A stretch of 64,000 bases of DNA from an uncultured Bacteroidia bacterium (GTDB lineage Bacteria; Bacteroidota; Bacteroidia; NS11-12g; UBA955): positions 247,673 to 311,672 of the forward strand of contig CALSPH010000001.1 in NCBI GenBank assembly GCA_943788195.1. Reading direction: 5' to 3'. The notes beneath the pieces were generated by a model. That model did no database searches, had not been told where the DNA came from, and was given only the letters and a program-made list of their open reading frames with translations. Of this stretch, positions 52,595 to 61,284 are shown one piece after another. How positions within the stretch are numbered: the stretch's first letter is position 1; every line of letters starts with the position of its first letter. Position numbers and translations under genes: made by a program.

Positions 52595-54541
52595 TTAGAC
52601 GATTGTTTGGTATGCAATTAATGCCAGAATGTAAGCCAAAGCTCCCATATACAAAAATTGAAGCAAAGGCCATTTCCAAGTCCCCGTTTCCTTTTTCATT
52701 ACCGCAAGGGTGCTCATACACTGCAAAGCGAGTGAATAAAACAACAGTAAGCTAATAATGGTTCCCAATGTATATACCGGTTTACCGTCTTGTCTTTTGG
52801 CTTTTCTGAGCCTGCTGACAATACGTTCATTGCCCTCCCCTTCAATAGCATAAATGGTAGATAATGTCCCTACAAACACCTCTCTTGCAGCAAATGAAGT
52901 GATTAAAGCAATTCCAATCTTCCAATCATACCCCAATGGCTCAATTGCAGGTTCAATGACCTTTCCGATATGGCCCGCAAAACTATTTTCTAACTTTTCA
53001 GCATTTTGCAATCTGATATTCTGTTCTGTCTGCGGTTTTGCTGAATACTTCGCAGAAACTGCTTCCATTTTACTCTTCGGGCCAAAGCTTGCTAAAAACC
53101 AAAGTACAATTGAAACTACAAAAATTACCATCCCTGCACCTTTAATAAACTGATAGGTCTTTTGCCAGGCTTGACTTCTCACATTTCGCCATATCGGCAA
53201 ACGATATCGAGGCATTTCAATAACCATGAAATCAGAATTAGTGTTTTTCATACGTTTGCTCAGCAGCCAAGAGGCAATTAAAGCTACTACAATGCCAAAC
53301 ATGTACATGGCAAAAAACACCAACCCCCTTTGGCTAAGTATTGAATTATCCTCCTTCACAAATAGTAAGCTTATCAGCACGGTATAAACCGATAATCTCG
53401 CTGAACAGGCCATTAATGGGGTGATCAACATGGTAATCAATCGTTCCTTCTTGTTACCAATTGTTCTTGCAGACATAATCGCAGGAATTGAACATGCAAA
53501 TCCGCCTACCATTGGGATTACTGACTTACCATTTAATCCTACTTTTCGCAGTGTAGAATCCATCAGAAAACTAATGCGGGATACATACCCAGTGTCTTCC
53601 AGTATGCCTAAAAATAAAAACAAAAGTGCGATTTGAGGGGTAAATATTACCACACCAGCAATTCCTGGAATAATGCCTTTTACAATCAAGCTTGTTACCA
53701 TTGAATCTGCAGGAAGCTGTCCCCCAACAAAATCAGCTAAGCGCTGAAAAAGACTATCTATGGCCTGCATTGGGAATTCTGCAAGAGGAAATAAAATCTG
53801 AAACATGAGAAACATAACTATTCCAAAAATCACAAATCCCCATATAGGATGTAGTAAAACTTTATCCCATTTATAGGTTCTATCTGAGTCAACAGGCACA
53901 CTGTTTTTATCAAAAAGCTTAGATAGGCACTTATATATAAACAACGTATGGTTTGATCGATCTACTTGATTTGTATCTGAAGTATGCTCAATAAGATCCT
54001 CCATTGCCGGCAGATCTTTCGTCATGAAGTAATCTGTTTTTGGTTTAAGGGAGCTCTTTTCAACAATAAATTTCCTTAATATGGGTAATTCGCGATTGCT
54101 TCTTGCAGAAAAAGGTAGAATTGGGATGCCCAACTCCTCTTGAATTTTATCGAGATCTCGAGTTGCCTCTTTCTTGTTAACCTTATCCCACATGTTCGCA
54201 ATAATTGCGGTGGGCATTTTTAGTGAAAGAAGTTGCCCCAAAAAAAGGAAGTTGCGAAATAATTGATTTGCATCTGCCACATAAACAAGGAGATCAATGT
54301 CATCCTTATGCTCCAATAAAAAATTAATGGATTCTTCCTCTTCGTTCGAATTAGGATAAATACTATATGTTCCAGGCAAATCAACAATTTCAAACTGCTG
54401 ATTATTCACTTCTAAATTACCCTTATTTACTTCTACTGTTGTACCAGAAAGGTTACTCACTTTACTTTTCAGCCCGGTAAGCAAGTTAAATACAGAAGTC
54501 TTTCCGCAGTTTGGGTTTCCAACTAAAACAATTTTACCCAT
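52595..54541 (-). CDS. feoB: Ferrous iron transporter FeoB
   Basis: The 648-residue protein has an N-terminal G domain (GNPNCGKTSVFNLLTG, LPGTYSIYP, NMWDK). A membrane domain follows with the gate motifs GGFACSIPAIMSARTI and FAAREVFVGTLSTIYA. It imports Fe(II) across the inner membrane. It starts 2 nt after feoA. The length is slightly short of the 700-plus residues common in the family, with the loss in the linker and C-terminal tail. Confidence 0.97.
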   Translation of the reverse strand: MGKIVLVGNPNCGKTSVFNLLTGLKSKVSNLSGTTVEVNKGNLEVNNQQFEIVDLPGTYSIYPNSNEEEESINFLLEHKDDIDLLVYVADANQLFRNFLFLGQLLSLKMPTAIIANMWDKVNKKEATRDLDKIQEELGIPILPFSARSNRELPILRKFIVEKSSLKPKTDYFMTKDLPAMEDLIEHTSDTNQVDRSNHTLFIYKCLSKLFDKNSVPVDSDRTYKWDKVLLHPIWGFVIFGIVMFLMFQILFPLAEFPMQAIDSLFQRLADFVGGQLPADSMVTSLIVKGIIPGIAGVVIFTPQIALLFLFLGILEDTGYVSRISFLMDSTLRKVGLNGKSVIPMVGGFACSIPAIMSARTIGNKKERLITMLITPLMACSARLSVYTVLISLLFVKEDNSILSQRGLVFFAMYMFGIVVALIASWLLSKRMKNTNSDFMVIEMPRYRLPIWRNVRSQAWQKTYQFIKGAGMVIFVVSIVLWFLASFGPKSKMEAVSAKYSAKPQTEQNIRLQNAEKLENSFAGHIGKVIEPAIEPLGYDWKIGIALITSFAAREVFVGTLSTIYAIEGEGNERIVSRLRKAKRQDGKPVYTLGTIISLLLFYSLALQCMSTLAVMKKETGTWKWPLLQFLYMGALAYILALIAYQTIV

Positions 54542-54543
54542 AA

Positions 54544-54780
54544 TTATTCTGTTTCACGGGTCACCATTATATATTGTGAATCTTTGTTTCGTACAGCAAA
54601 CATGGTGTTATTTATGGCAAAACAGATGTTCAACCCATCGAAGGAAATATGAGCCTTTTTAATACTGACCCCTTTAATAAAACCCAACTCAAATAATTTC
54701 CCCATATTTTCATTCGGTTCAATCAATTCTATTGTTGCAGTTTCACCCAATTTAAGATGGCTTGCTTTAACTAATTCCAA
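54544..54780 (-). CDS. feoA: FeoA-type SH3-like protein
   Basis: The 78-residue protein has the FeoA fold pattern: LKLGETATIELIEPNENMGKLFELGFIKGVSIKKAH followed by ICFAINNTMFAVRNKDSQYIMV. It helps FeoB-driven iron uptake. It is directly upstream of feoB and divergent from a LysE-type gene, with a -7 box ending 5 nt before its start. Confidence 0.93.
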   Translation of the reverse strand: MELVKASHLKLGETATIELIEPNENMGKLFELGFIKGVSIKKAHISFDGLNICFAINNTMFAVRNKDSQYIMVTRETE

Positions 54781-54785
54781 GGCCT

Positions 54786-54793
54786 CAAAATTA
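54786..54793 (-). promoter_or_regulatory. Putative -7 box (TAATTTTG) of feoAB
   Basis: The minus-strand box ends 5 nt before the feoA ATG, implying a leaderless or nearly leaderless mRNA. No clear Fur box is visible. Confidence 0.45.
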
Positions 54794-54841
54794 ACCTTTT
54801 GAAAAATATTTAGCTACATAAAACTTATGAAGTAAAATTAC

Positions 54842-54849
54842 TATTTTTG
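54842..54849 (+). promoter_or_regulatory. Putative -7 box (TATTTTTG) of the second LysE gene
   Basis: The box ends 6 nt before the ATG at 54856. Confidence 0.45.
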
Positions 54850-54855
54850 GTGCCG

Positions 54856-55503
54856 ATGGATTTCGTTACACCTATTTGGTATGGATGGCTTATTGGAATT
54901 GGTATTTCCATTTTGTTATTTGGACCTGCTTTCTTTCTTCTTGTAAATACCAGCATAAGAGATGGGTTTTCCAGAGGGGTCCTACTTTCGCTTGGTGTAT
55001 TCGTAAGTGATCTTATCCTTGTTTTAATAATTCACTACGGGTTGAGTTCTTTTTATGATAGCCTTCTGTTTAAAACCATATTTAGTTTTGTGGCGGGAAT
55101 AGCCATGTTGATTTGGGGCATAAAGACTTTTCGCGGTAAATACCGAAATTTCCTTGCCGATTTACACAAACAATCCTCAAAAAAAGGGAGTCTTTTAAAA
55201 GGCTTTTTAATGAACATTTTAAACCCTTTTGCATTTGTGCTTTGGACTACCACTTTAGCTAACGTCAGTTCGCATTATGAGTCATCTGAGCCCTATTATA
55301 CTCAGAAAGTAATCATTGCGGTAATAAGCATCCTTTTTGGGCTGTTAAGTATGGATATAATCAAAGCATTTACATTTAACCGCATTGGCAAGTATATCCC
55401 GAAACGTGGGTTTTTTAGAATCCAATCCATCATAGGTCTTGTACTCGTTGCGGCCGGAGTCTATTTTATGGTACATGGCATAAGGATGATATGGAATGCT
55501 TAA
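54856..55503 (+). CDS. LysE-family translocator
   Basis: From the ATG at 54856 the protein has 215 residues and six helices, with WYGWLIGIGISILLFGPAFFLLVNTSIRDGF as the LysE front. It is a divergent paralogue of the protein at 47.9 kb. A TTG at 54847 lies inside the -7 box and was rejected. Its end overlaps an SBF transporter gene by 8 nt, so the two transporters are co-expressed. Confidence 0.85.
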   Translation: MDFVTPIWYGWLIGIGISILLFGPAFFLLVNTSIRDGFSRGVLLSLGVFVSDLILVLIIHYGLSSFYDSLLFKTIFSFVAGIAMLIWGIKTFRGKYRNFLADLHKQSSKKGSLLKGFLMNILNPFAFVLWTTTLANVSSHYESSEPYYTQKVIIAVISILFGLLSMDIIKAFTFNRIGKYIPKRGFFRIQSIIGLVLVAAGVYFMVHGIRMIWNA

Positions 55504-56377
55504 TCCTGATTCCGTAAACCTTCTGCTTAAACTTACACTTGCCTTCATAACGCTTAGCCTAGGTTTCGGTGTTACTAAATCTGAAATAAAAACCATTTTC
55601 AAGCGACCTAAAGAATTGATTCTTGGGCTCGCAACACAATTGATTCTATTACCAATAATTGCAATCTTAATATGCTTTTTTGCACCCATTGATCCTATTC
55701 TAAAACTGGGTATCCTAATTATTTCATTCTGCCCTGGTGGAACTACTGCTAATCTTTTGAGCTATTTGTTTGGCGCCAATGTCGGATTGTCCGTAAGTTT
55801 GACCGCTACCAACGGAATACTATGCCTTATATCCATTCCAATATTTACCGAATTGGCTATTTGGTTCTTTCAACATCAGCAATTATCCATCACCATCCCT
55901 TACCTTGATATTATCCGAGACCTTGTTCTCGTAATTTTAATACCCGGCATGCTGGGTGTTTTTCTCAATGGTGTTTTCCCTTCCATTGTTAAGCAGGTTC
56001 AGACTAAACTCAAATATATACTCCCAGGCCTTTTAGTACTCATATTTGCTATCAAGTTTTTTGCTAAACCAAGTCAAGGTGGATTGAGTATTTCAATAGA
56101 TGATATTAGGCAGGTGATTATTCCATTAGTTGTACTAAATGTTTTATCTATTCTCACTGCGTTTGTTATATCCTTCTATCTTTTAAAAAATCGTAAAAAT
56201 AGTTTGACCATCTCGATTGAAACAGGTTTGCAAAACACCGCACTTGCACTGCTGATAACAGCTTCTTCTGGTAATGTCGTGCTGCAAAAACCTGCAGTCA
56301 TTTATGCCGCATTCTCTTTTTTCTCTACCGCTTTAGTCATTTTATTATTGCAAAAAAAATACCCTCAATTAAATTGA
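55496..56377 (+). CDS. Bile acid:sodium symporter (SBF) family transporter, second copy
   Basis: The 293-residue protein has about nine helices with the SBF signatures SFCPGGTTANLLSYLFGANV and ETGLQNTALALLI. The substrate is unknown. Its start overlaps the LysE gene by 8 nt. The stop codon lies inside the terminator hairpin that follows, so translation and termination signals share bases. Confidence 0.87.
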   Translation: MLNPDSVNLLLKLTLAFITLSLGFGVTKSEIKTIFKRPKELILGLATQLILLPIIAILICFFAPIDPILKLGILIISFCPGGTTANLLSYLFGANVGLSVSLTATNGILCLISIPIFTELAIWFFQHQQLSITIPYLDIIRDLVLVILIPGMLGVFLNGVFPSIVKQVQTKLKYILPGLLVLIFAIKFFAKPSQGGLSISIDDIRQVIIPLVVLNVLSILTAFVISFYLLKNRKNSLTISIETGLQNTALALLITASSGNVVLQKPAVIYAAFSFFSTALVILLLQKKYPQLN

Positions 56378-56388
56378 GGGTATTTTTT
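56354..56388. terminator. Bidirectional intrinsic terminator
   Basis: A 16-bp stem (56354-56369 with 56373-56388, core TACCCTCAAT) closes a 3-nt loop. A and T runs on both sides let it serve the SBF gene and the convergent type IX cargo gene. Confidence 0.9.
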
Positions 56389-56409
56389 CATGAGCATTTA
56401 AATGCTGAA

Positions 56410-59100
56410 TTAATTTACCAGCACTTTTAGTGCTTTTTTATTATTACCTGACCCAACGCTTAATATATATGCACCTTTCGGTAAGCCATTTGTATTTATT
56501 GTTTTGGTCACTTGCCCTTTAGTTACATCTTCAATAACCTTTCGAACTTGTTTGCCATTTAAGTTGTAAAGCACCATGCTCACTTGTCCAGACGTTTCTG
56601 CCTTGAATTCTACATTCAAATAATCTGTAGCTGGATTAGGATAAGCATTTACTTCTAACGTATTGAGTTGTGCTGTTGGCTTTTCTACATTGGTTAGGAA
56701 GGTTTTGCTTTTGAAGAAACCTCTACCATGCGATGCAACGTAAACCACTGGACCTTCCCATGGTTTAAATTCATATTGTCTTATGATGTAAGAAGGCACA
56801 TTTGCCGGCATTCCAATATCCTGTAACTCCCAAGTAGCTCCATTATCATCACTTGCCCAAACACCTCTTTCTGTGGCTACCACAAAATAATTCGGGTTGT
56901 CAATCAATATGATACCATGAAAAACAGGCATTCTTGGTAGGTTTCCTGTTACATTAGTCCAGGTAGGACTAGGATCTAAAACATTATTGGTAACATAGAC
57001 GTAAGCTGTATTGTTATAGTTACCCAAAGTTACCAAAGCCCGATTCGGATTACTTGGGTCAATGGCTATTGAGGTAACAACCCTTCCAGCGGAAATATTC
57101 CCCTTAATGTTTGTTGTTGTAATCTTTGCAGGAATATCGAATTTAGCACTGGCCGTATCAAATGTTGCATCATTAATACTATCTACTCTAAACAAGCCAC
57201 CATTACTTAAACTATAAAACAAGTTTCCACCATCTTGCGAGGCTTCGATATTTACTACCCTACGGTTACTTCCCGCACTAGATGAATTGTTCGATATGTT
57301 ATACCAAACGGGTCTATTGGTTGCATCCAATACATTCAAGGCCATCCAAATTTTACCATATGGTGCCATAAACAATCTGCTTCTAGAAGAATCCACTTCA
57401 TCTTCCCATAACCTAAATTGGCAATCAAATGGGGCAAAATTTGATTGAGGTGATGGTATGGATAAATTGCCATCTCCAATCCGGTCATCCCAAATTGGAG
57501 CGAATGAAACACCGCCATTAATAGATCGTGACATTGCACCATTTTGCGATTCGGCAAATAATATAAACGGTTTTGTTCTTGAAATTTCTGACTGAAAGCC
57601 ATCTCCACCCAATAAAGTTACTGAGCTTTTGGGAGTGTTCCCATTTCCATTTATGAGCAAAGTAGAGTTGTCTTGCGTGCCACCCATTACGGTGCCATCT
57701 TCTCCTGCAGCCAAACCATAAAATTGTGTGGTGATGTATCCTCTATTTTGCTCAGAAAAGATATATCTATATTGCTCTGTATACATGTTAGCTGATCTAA
57801 AAATACCTCCGTCTGTTCCTATCCATAATACAGGTGGGGTTACTGTTCTATCCCATACCATTTCATGTTTATCTGAATGCACATAACTTGGGTTTACGCG
57901 AGTGGCAAAATTTGAACCGATGAACGCAAATCCTCTAACGTTATCCCATTCTGCAAGTGTTACTCCGCCCATGAATACTCTGTTCTTATTTAATGGATCC
58001 ACGCTGATAATATTATTGTAGGTTCCTTGTCCATTGGTACCCATTATTTCTGTAGTGGTAGGTCCACCAGCAACTAATAATTCCCAATTGGCTCCAGCAT
58101 CAGTAGATCTCACTAAACCTTCAAAGAAACTACTCCCTACGCCATTTCCATTGGACACTAATGCGTAAATATAATTTTCATCTTGTGGTGAAATTGCTAT
58201 GGTTGCTCTACCAACGGATAAGATTGGTGAATTAGCTGGAATATTAAAACCGGTTAGTACTAACGTTGCTCCTTTATCGGTAGACTTCCAAATTCGACTT
58301 CCTGAGAAGGTATAGACAATCCCAGAAGAAGTAACTTGAATATCTCTGTAGTTTCCTGCATTTGTTCGTGTCCATGATGTTCCTGCATCATCGCTATAAT
58401 AAAAGCCTCCGCCCAAAGCTGCATAAATGCGATTTCCATCGGTAGGGTCTGCAGCCATTTTATTTACAACAGTCCATGCAGAATTATTGGTGCTCGCTAA
58501 TCGTGTAAATGTTATACCATCGGTGGACTTAAATACTCCTCCGCCTCCAAAACTAGGAGACCCATTTTTGGTTGCTGCACCATTCGGAACAAAACCTGAT
58601 TCACCTGTTCCAAAGTAGATATCCCCATTTGCAGCTTGAGTTCCACTACTTACATTAATGTTGGCAATATCATCATCAACGTTCTTCCATGAAGTTCCGC
58701 TGGTTGTGGATTTCCAAATCCCTCCAGAAACTGCACCGGCATACATAATCGTATTGTCATCTTTGTCAATAATAATGGTTCGTGTTCTACCTCCAACATC
58801 ATCTGGCCCCAATTCTTCCCATTCCAAATCTTTTCCAACTCTTCTAAGTTGCGCTTTTCGAGTTGCTTCTTCTGCTGCTTTGTAAGCTGCATAATCAATA
58901 TCTCCAGTAATTTCGTTTACACGTAGTTCATTGATGCCTTCCATTGCTTTAATGGATCGTTCATGACCTCCGAGTGTTTTGGTTACAGGAGCCAATTGAC
59001 TTTGTTCTCTTGGCTGGTAAATTTTGTCAAAAGACAAAAAATATGCTCCTGCCAAGCCTAATGCTGTAACGCCAATGATTGTGTATATTATTTTATTCAT
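56410..59100 (-). CDS. Large type IX-secreted BNR/sortilin-like beta-propeller protein
   Basis: From the ATG at 59100 the protein has about 896 residues. It starts with an N-terminal hydrophobic segment (MNKIIYTIIGVTALGLAGAYFL). Many BNR/VPS10-like blades (SDDAGTSW, STDKGAT, STDAGANWE, SDDNGATWE) form one or two propellers. A type A sorting domain closes it (NAYPNPATDYLNVEF, LYNLNGKQVRKV, GAYILSV). It is exported by the type IX system. Sialidase- or glucanase-like enzyme, or binding protein, cannot be told apart. A -7 box at 59136-59143 supports this start over one at 59154. Confidence 0.9.
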   Translation of the reverse strand: MNKIIYTIIGVTALGLAGAYFLSFDKIYQPREQSQLAPVTKTLGGHERSIKAMEGINELRVNEITGDIDYAAYKAAEEATRKAQLRRVGKDLEWEELGPDDVGGRTRTIIIDKDDNTIMYAGAVSGGIWKSTTSGTSWKNVDDDIANINVSSGTQAANGDIYFGTGESGFVPNGAATKNGSPSFGGGGVFKSTDGITFTRLASTNNSAWTVVNKMAADPTDGNRIYAALGGGFYYSDDAGTSWTRTNAGNYRDIQVTSSGIVYTFSGSRIWKSTDKGATLVLTGFNIPANSPILSVGRATIAISPQDENYIYALVSNGNGVGSSFFEGLVRSTDAGANWELLVAGGPTTTEIMGTNGQGTYNNIISVDPLNKNRVFMGGVTLAEWDNVRGFAFIGSNFATRVNPSYVHSDKHEMVWDRTVTPPVLWIGTDGGIFRSANMYTEQYRYIFSEQNRGYITTQFYGLAAGEDGTVMGGTQDNSTLLINGNGNTPKSSVTLLGGDGFQSEISRTKPFILFAESQNGAMSRSINGGVSFAPIWDDRIGDGNLSIPSPQSNFAPFDCQFRLWEDEVDSSRSRLFMAPYGKIWMALNVLDATNRPVWYNISNNSSSAGSNRRVVNIEASQDGGNLFYSLSNGGLFRVDSINDATFDTASAKFDIPAKITTTNIKGNISAGRVVTSIAIDPSNPNRALVTLGNYNNTAYVYVTNNVLDPSPTWTNVTGNLPRMPVFHGIILIDNPNYFVVATERGVWASDDNGATWELQDIGMPANVPSYIIRQYEFKPWEGPVVYVASHGRGFFKSKTFLTNVEKPTAQLNTLEVNAYPNPATDYLNVEFKAETSGQVSMVLYNLNGKQVRKVIEDVTKGQVTKTINTNGLPKGAYILSVGSGNNKKALKVLVN

Positions 59101-59135
59101 ACGTAAGTTCGTTATAATAATTCTTATGGAACTGC

Positions 59136-59143
59136 CAAATTTA
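59136..59143 (-). promoter_or_regulatory. Putative -7 box (TAAATTTG) of the large cargo gene
   Basis: Minus-strand match to TAnnTTTG, 35 nt before the ATG at 59100. Confidence 0.5.
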
Positions 59144-59229
59144 GCAATCTTCATCTAAATAAAACAACAAAATTCAAATTTGTTCATGCAAAACTTGCAA
59201 AAGCTTACTTTGAATTTACATGCGGTACC

Positions 59230-60099
59230 TTAAATATGTCTTTCGGCATGATAACTTGACCTCACCAAGGGACCACTTTCCACGAAATCAAACCCTTTAT
59301 TCAAGCCAATTTCTTTGAAAGCAGCAAACTTATCGGGATGCACATATTCCTTCACTTCTAAATGTTGTTTCGTGGGTTGTAAATATTGCCCAAGCGTTAA
59401 GACATCACATCCATTGGCCACTAAATCATCCATGGCTTTATAAAGTTCATCATCCGTTTCGCCCAAACCAAGCATTATGCCTGTTTTTGTTCTAAGCCCG
59501 CGTTCTTTGGTGCGCTTTATTTGCTCGAGACTTCGTTCATATTTAGCCTGTGGACGCACAATGCGGTAAAGCCTTTCAACCGTTTCCATATTATGACTCA
59601 CCACCTCCGGTTGCTCATCAATCACTAAATACAAGTAATCCCATAATGCCTTAAAGTCAGGTATTAAGGTTTCCATGGTAGTGCCTGGGCTTTCTTTTTT
59701 TATTTCTCGTATGGTTTTAGCCCAAATCGTTGCTCCCTTATCTTTCAGTTCATCTCGATTCACAGATGTTATCACAGCATGCTTTACTTGCATTAATCGA
59801 ACCGCTTCTGCAACTCGATAGGGCTCATCCTCATCATACTCAGGAGGTCGGCCGGTAGCAACTGCACAAAAAGAACAACTTCGCGTGCAGGTATTCCCTA
59901 AAATCATGAAAGTGGCAGTTCCTGCACCCCAACACTCCCCTTTATTTGGACATTTGCCACTTTCACAAATGGTATGTAAATCATATTGGTCAACCAGTTT
60001 CCTTACATTGGTGTAATTTTTACCCGTAGGTAATTCAATTTTAAGCCAATCTGGCTTTACGCGCTTAGGAGCTTTTTCTATGATGGGTAAATCTATCAT
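59230..60099 (-). CDS. lipA: Lipoyl synthase
   Basis: The 289-residue radical-SAM enzyme has both cluster motifs: C45, C50 and C56 ([12 protein letters not shown]) for the auxiliary cluster and C71, C75 and C78 (CTRSCSFC) for the SAM cluster. The C-terminal RSSYHAERH serine is also present. It inserts two sulfurs into octanoyl groups on E2 and GcvH proteins such as SucB in this window. It starts 3 nt after an outer-membrane-like gene. Confidence 0.97.
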   Translation of the reverse strand: MIDLPIIEKAPKRVKPDWLKIELPTGKNYTNVRKLVDQYDLHTICESGKCPNKGECWGAGTATFMILGNTCTRSCSFCAVATGRPPEYDEDEPYRVAEAVRLMQVKHAVITSVNRDELKDKGATIWAKTIREIKKESPGTTMETLIPDFKALWDYLYLVIDEQPEVVSHNMETVERLYRIVRPQAKYERSLEQIKRTKERGLRTKTGIMLGLGETDDELYKAMDDLVANGCDVLTLGQYLQPTKQHLEVKEYVHPDKFAAFKEIGLNKGFDFVESGPLVRSSYHAERHI

Positions 60100-60102
60100 T
60101 GC

Positions 60103-60819
60103 TTATTCCATTATCTTTCCAAAACTGATCATTACAAACAAATTGGCCTGTAAGCCTTGTCTGTCGATTCCATTAATTATTATTTCTGGATTATTAACCC
60201 ATTGCAGGTTAAACCCTACTTCCAATGCCTTAAAATTGCTTTCATAACTACCCCAATCAAAGCGCAGTGCACTTTTAAAATATGCCCCCATTTTTACTTT
60301 GGTTTGTCCTATGCCAGTTCCAAAAGAAGATTTTCCGAATATTTGTGAGGCACTGTGCACCGTTGGAGTATATCGAACATCACTGATGCCAATAGCAGCG
60401 CTGTCACTATCTGAGTACTGAACATATACCGGCTTATAGAAAGCAAAAAGAGGACCTGCACTCAACAAAGCATTTACACCAATATTCGATTTATTTTGGC
60501 GCACTCCCATTTCGAATCTTTTAATAACCCCAGCTCTTAAATAGTATAATTGATTGATTTTATTAATAACCAATCTGGAATTGGCAATAGTCTCTCTGTT
60601 TTCTTTGCGCTCACCGAAAACATTCTGAGTCATGTAATCAAAATTTAAACCATCTATTTTCCCTTTAGGTTTATTATAAAAATGAGCATAATTTACCCCC
60701 CAACCTGTGGTATGAATATTTACCCCAATAGTTCGGTGCGTCTGAGTACTCAGACCCTGAGCAAAGGTTGAAATACCATTTGCAGAAAAAATTATTAGTA
60801 AAAAAACAATTCTTATCAT
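60103..60819 (-). CDS. Predicted outer-membrane beta-barrel protein (238 aa)
   Basis: From the ATG at 60819 there is a signal peptide (MIRIVFLLIIFSANGISTFAQG). Alternating strands rich in Tyr, Asn and Gly follow (TGWGVNYAHFYNKPKG, GINALLSAGPLFAFYKPVYVQY-like segments). It ends LQANLFVMISFGKIM; the aromatic-terminated strands suggest a small barrel. I know no named family. It precedes lipA by 3 nt and shares its transcript. A -7 box 9 nt upstream of 60819 supports the start. Confidence 0.8.
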   Translation of the reverse strand: MIRIVFLLIIFSANGISTFAQGLSTQTHRTIGVNIHTTGWGVNYAHFYNKPKGKIDGLNFDYMTQNVFGERKENRETIANSRLVINKINQLYYLRAGVIKRFEMGVRQNKSNIGVNALLSAGPLFAFYKPVYVQYSDSDSAAIGISDVRYTPTVHSASQIFGKSSFGTGIGQTKVKMGAYFKSALRFDWGSYESNFKALEVGFNLQWVNNPEIIINGIDRQGLQANLFVMISFGKIME

Positions 60820-60828
60820 TGCAGTACG

Positions 60829-60836
60829 CAAAGATA
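60829..60836 (-). promoter_or_regulatory. -7 box (TATCTTTG) of the barrel-lipA operon
   Basis: The minus-strand box ends 9 nt before the ATG at 60819. A minus-strand TTG 18 nt upstream could be the -33 element. The same bases lie just before the divergent osmC-like start. Confidence 0.6.
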
Positions 60837-60844
60837 CATTAGAC

Positions 60845-61255
60845 ATGGCAACTTCAAAAGTAATATACCAAAGCAATTTAAGGACGGATTCAACTCATAT
60901 TCGGTCCGGCGTAAATGTAATATCTGATGCTCCATTAGATAATCAAGGAAAAGGAGCCGCTTTTTCACCAACAGATTATTGCGCTACTTCCTTAGCAATG
61001 TGCATGTTAACCATTGCAGGAATATTTACACAAAATAAAGATTACGTTATCGATGGTAGTTTTGCAGAGGTGCAAAAAATTATGGCCAGCGAACCCAGAA
61101 GGATTAGTGAAATAATCGTAAATATTACATTTAAGTGTTCAAGACCCCTAAATGAAAAGGAAAAATTAGTGCTTCAGCGCGCTGCTGAAACCTGCCCTGT
61201 TACAAAAAGTCTCCATCCAGATATTACACAGCAGTTTCACTATTTGTATGAATAA
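60845..61255 (+). CDS. OsmC-family peroxiredoxin-like protein
   Basis: The 136-residue protein has the OsmC/Ohr-type core: a cysteine in FSPTDYCATSLAMCML on the central helix and another in ETCPVTKSLHPDI near the end. These are the usual pair of redox Cys residues. Such proteins reduce organic hydroperoxides with lipoylated proteins or thiols as donors. Its placement beside the lipA operon is suggestive, since Ohr/OsmC enzymes can use lipoyl partners (inference). Confidence 0.9.
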   Translation: MATSKVIYQSNLRTDSTHIRSGVNVISDAPLDNQGKGAAFSPTDYCATSLAMCMLTIAGIFTQNKDYVIDGSFAEVQKIMASEPRRISEIIVNITFKCSRPLNEKEKLVLQRAAETCPVTKSLHPDITQQFHYLYE

Positions 61256-61283
61256 AAAAGGAGCCTAATTAGGCTCCTTTTTT
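61254..61283. terminator. Bidirectional intrinsic terminator
   Basis: The 30-bp stretch is a perfect palindrome with a GGAGCCTAATTAGGCTCC core flanked by A6 and T6. It serves the osmC-like gene and the convergent DUF5723 gene. The osmC-like stop overlaps its left edge. Confidence 0.92.
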
Positions 61284-61284
61284 A

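Noticed and set aside
59101-59154. Upstream ATG for the large type IX cargo protein
   Set aside because: It lies upstream of the -7 box at 59136-59143, and the ATG at 59100 starts a good hydrophobic signal segment.
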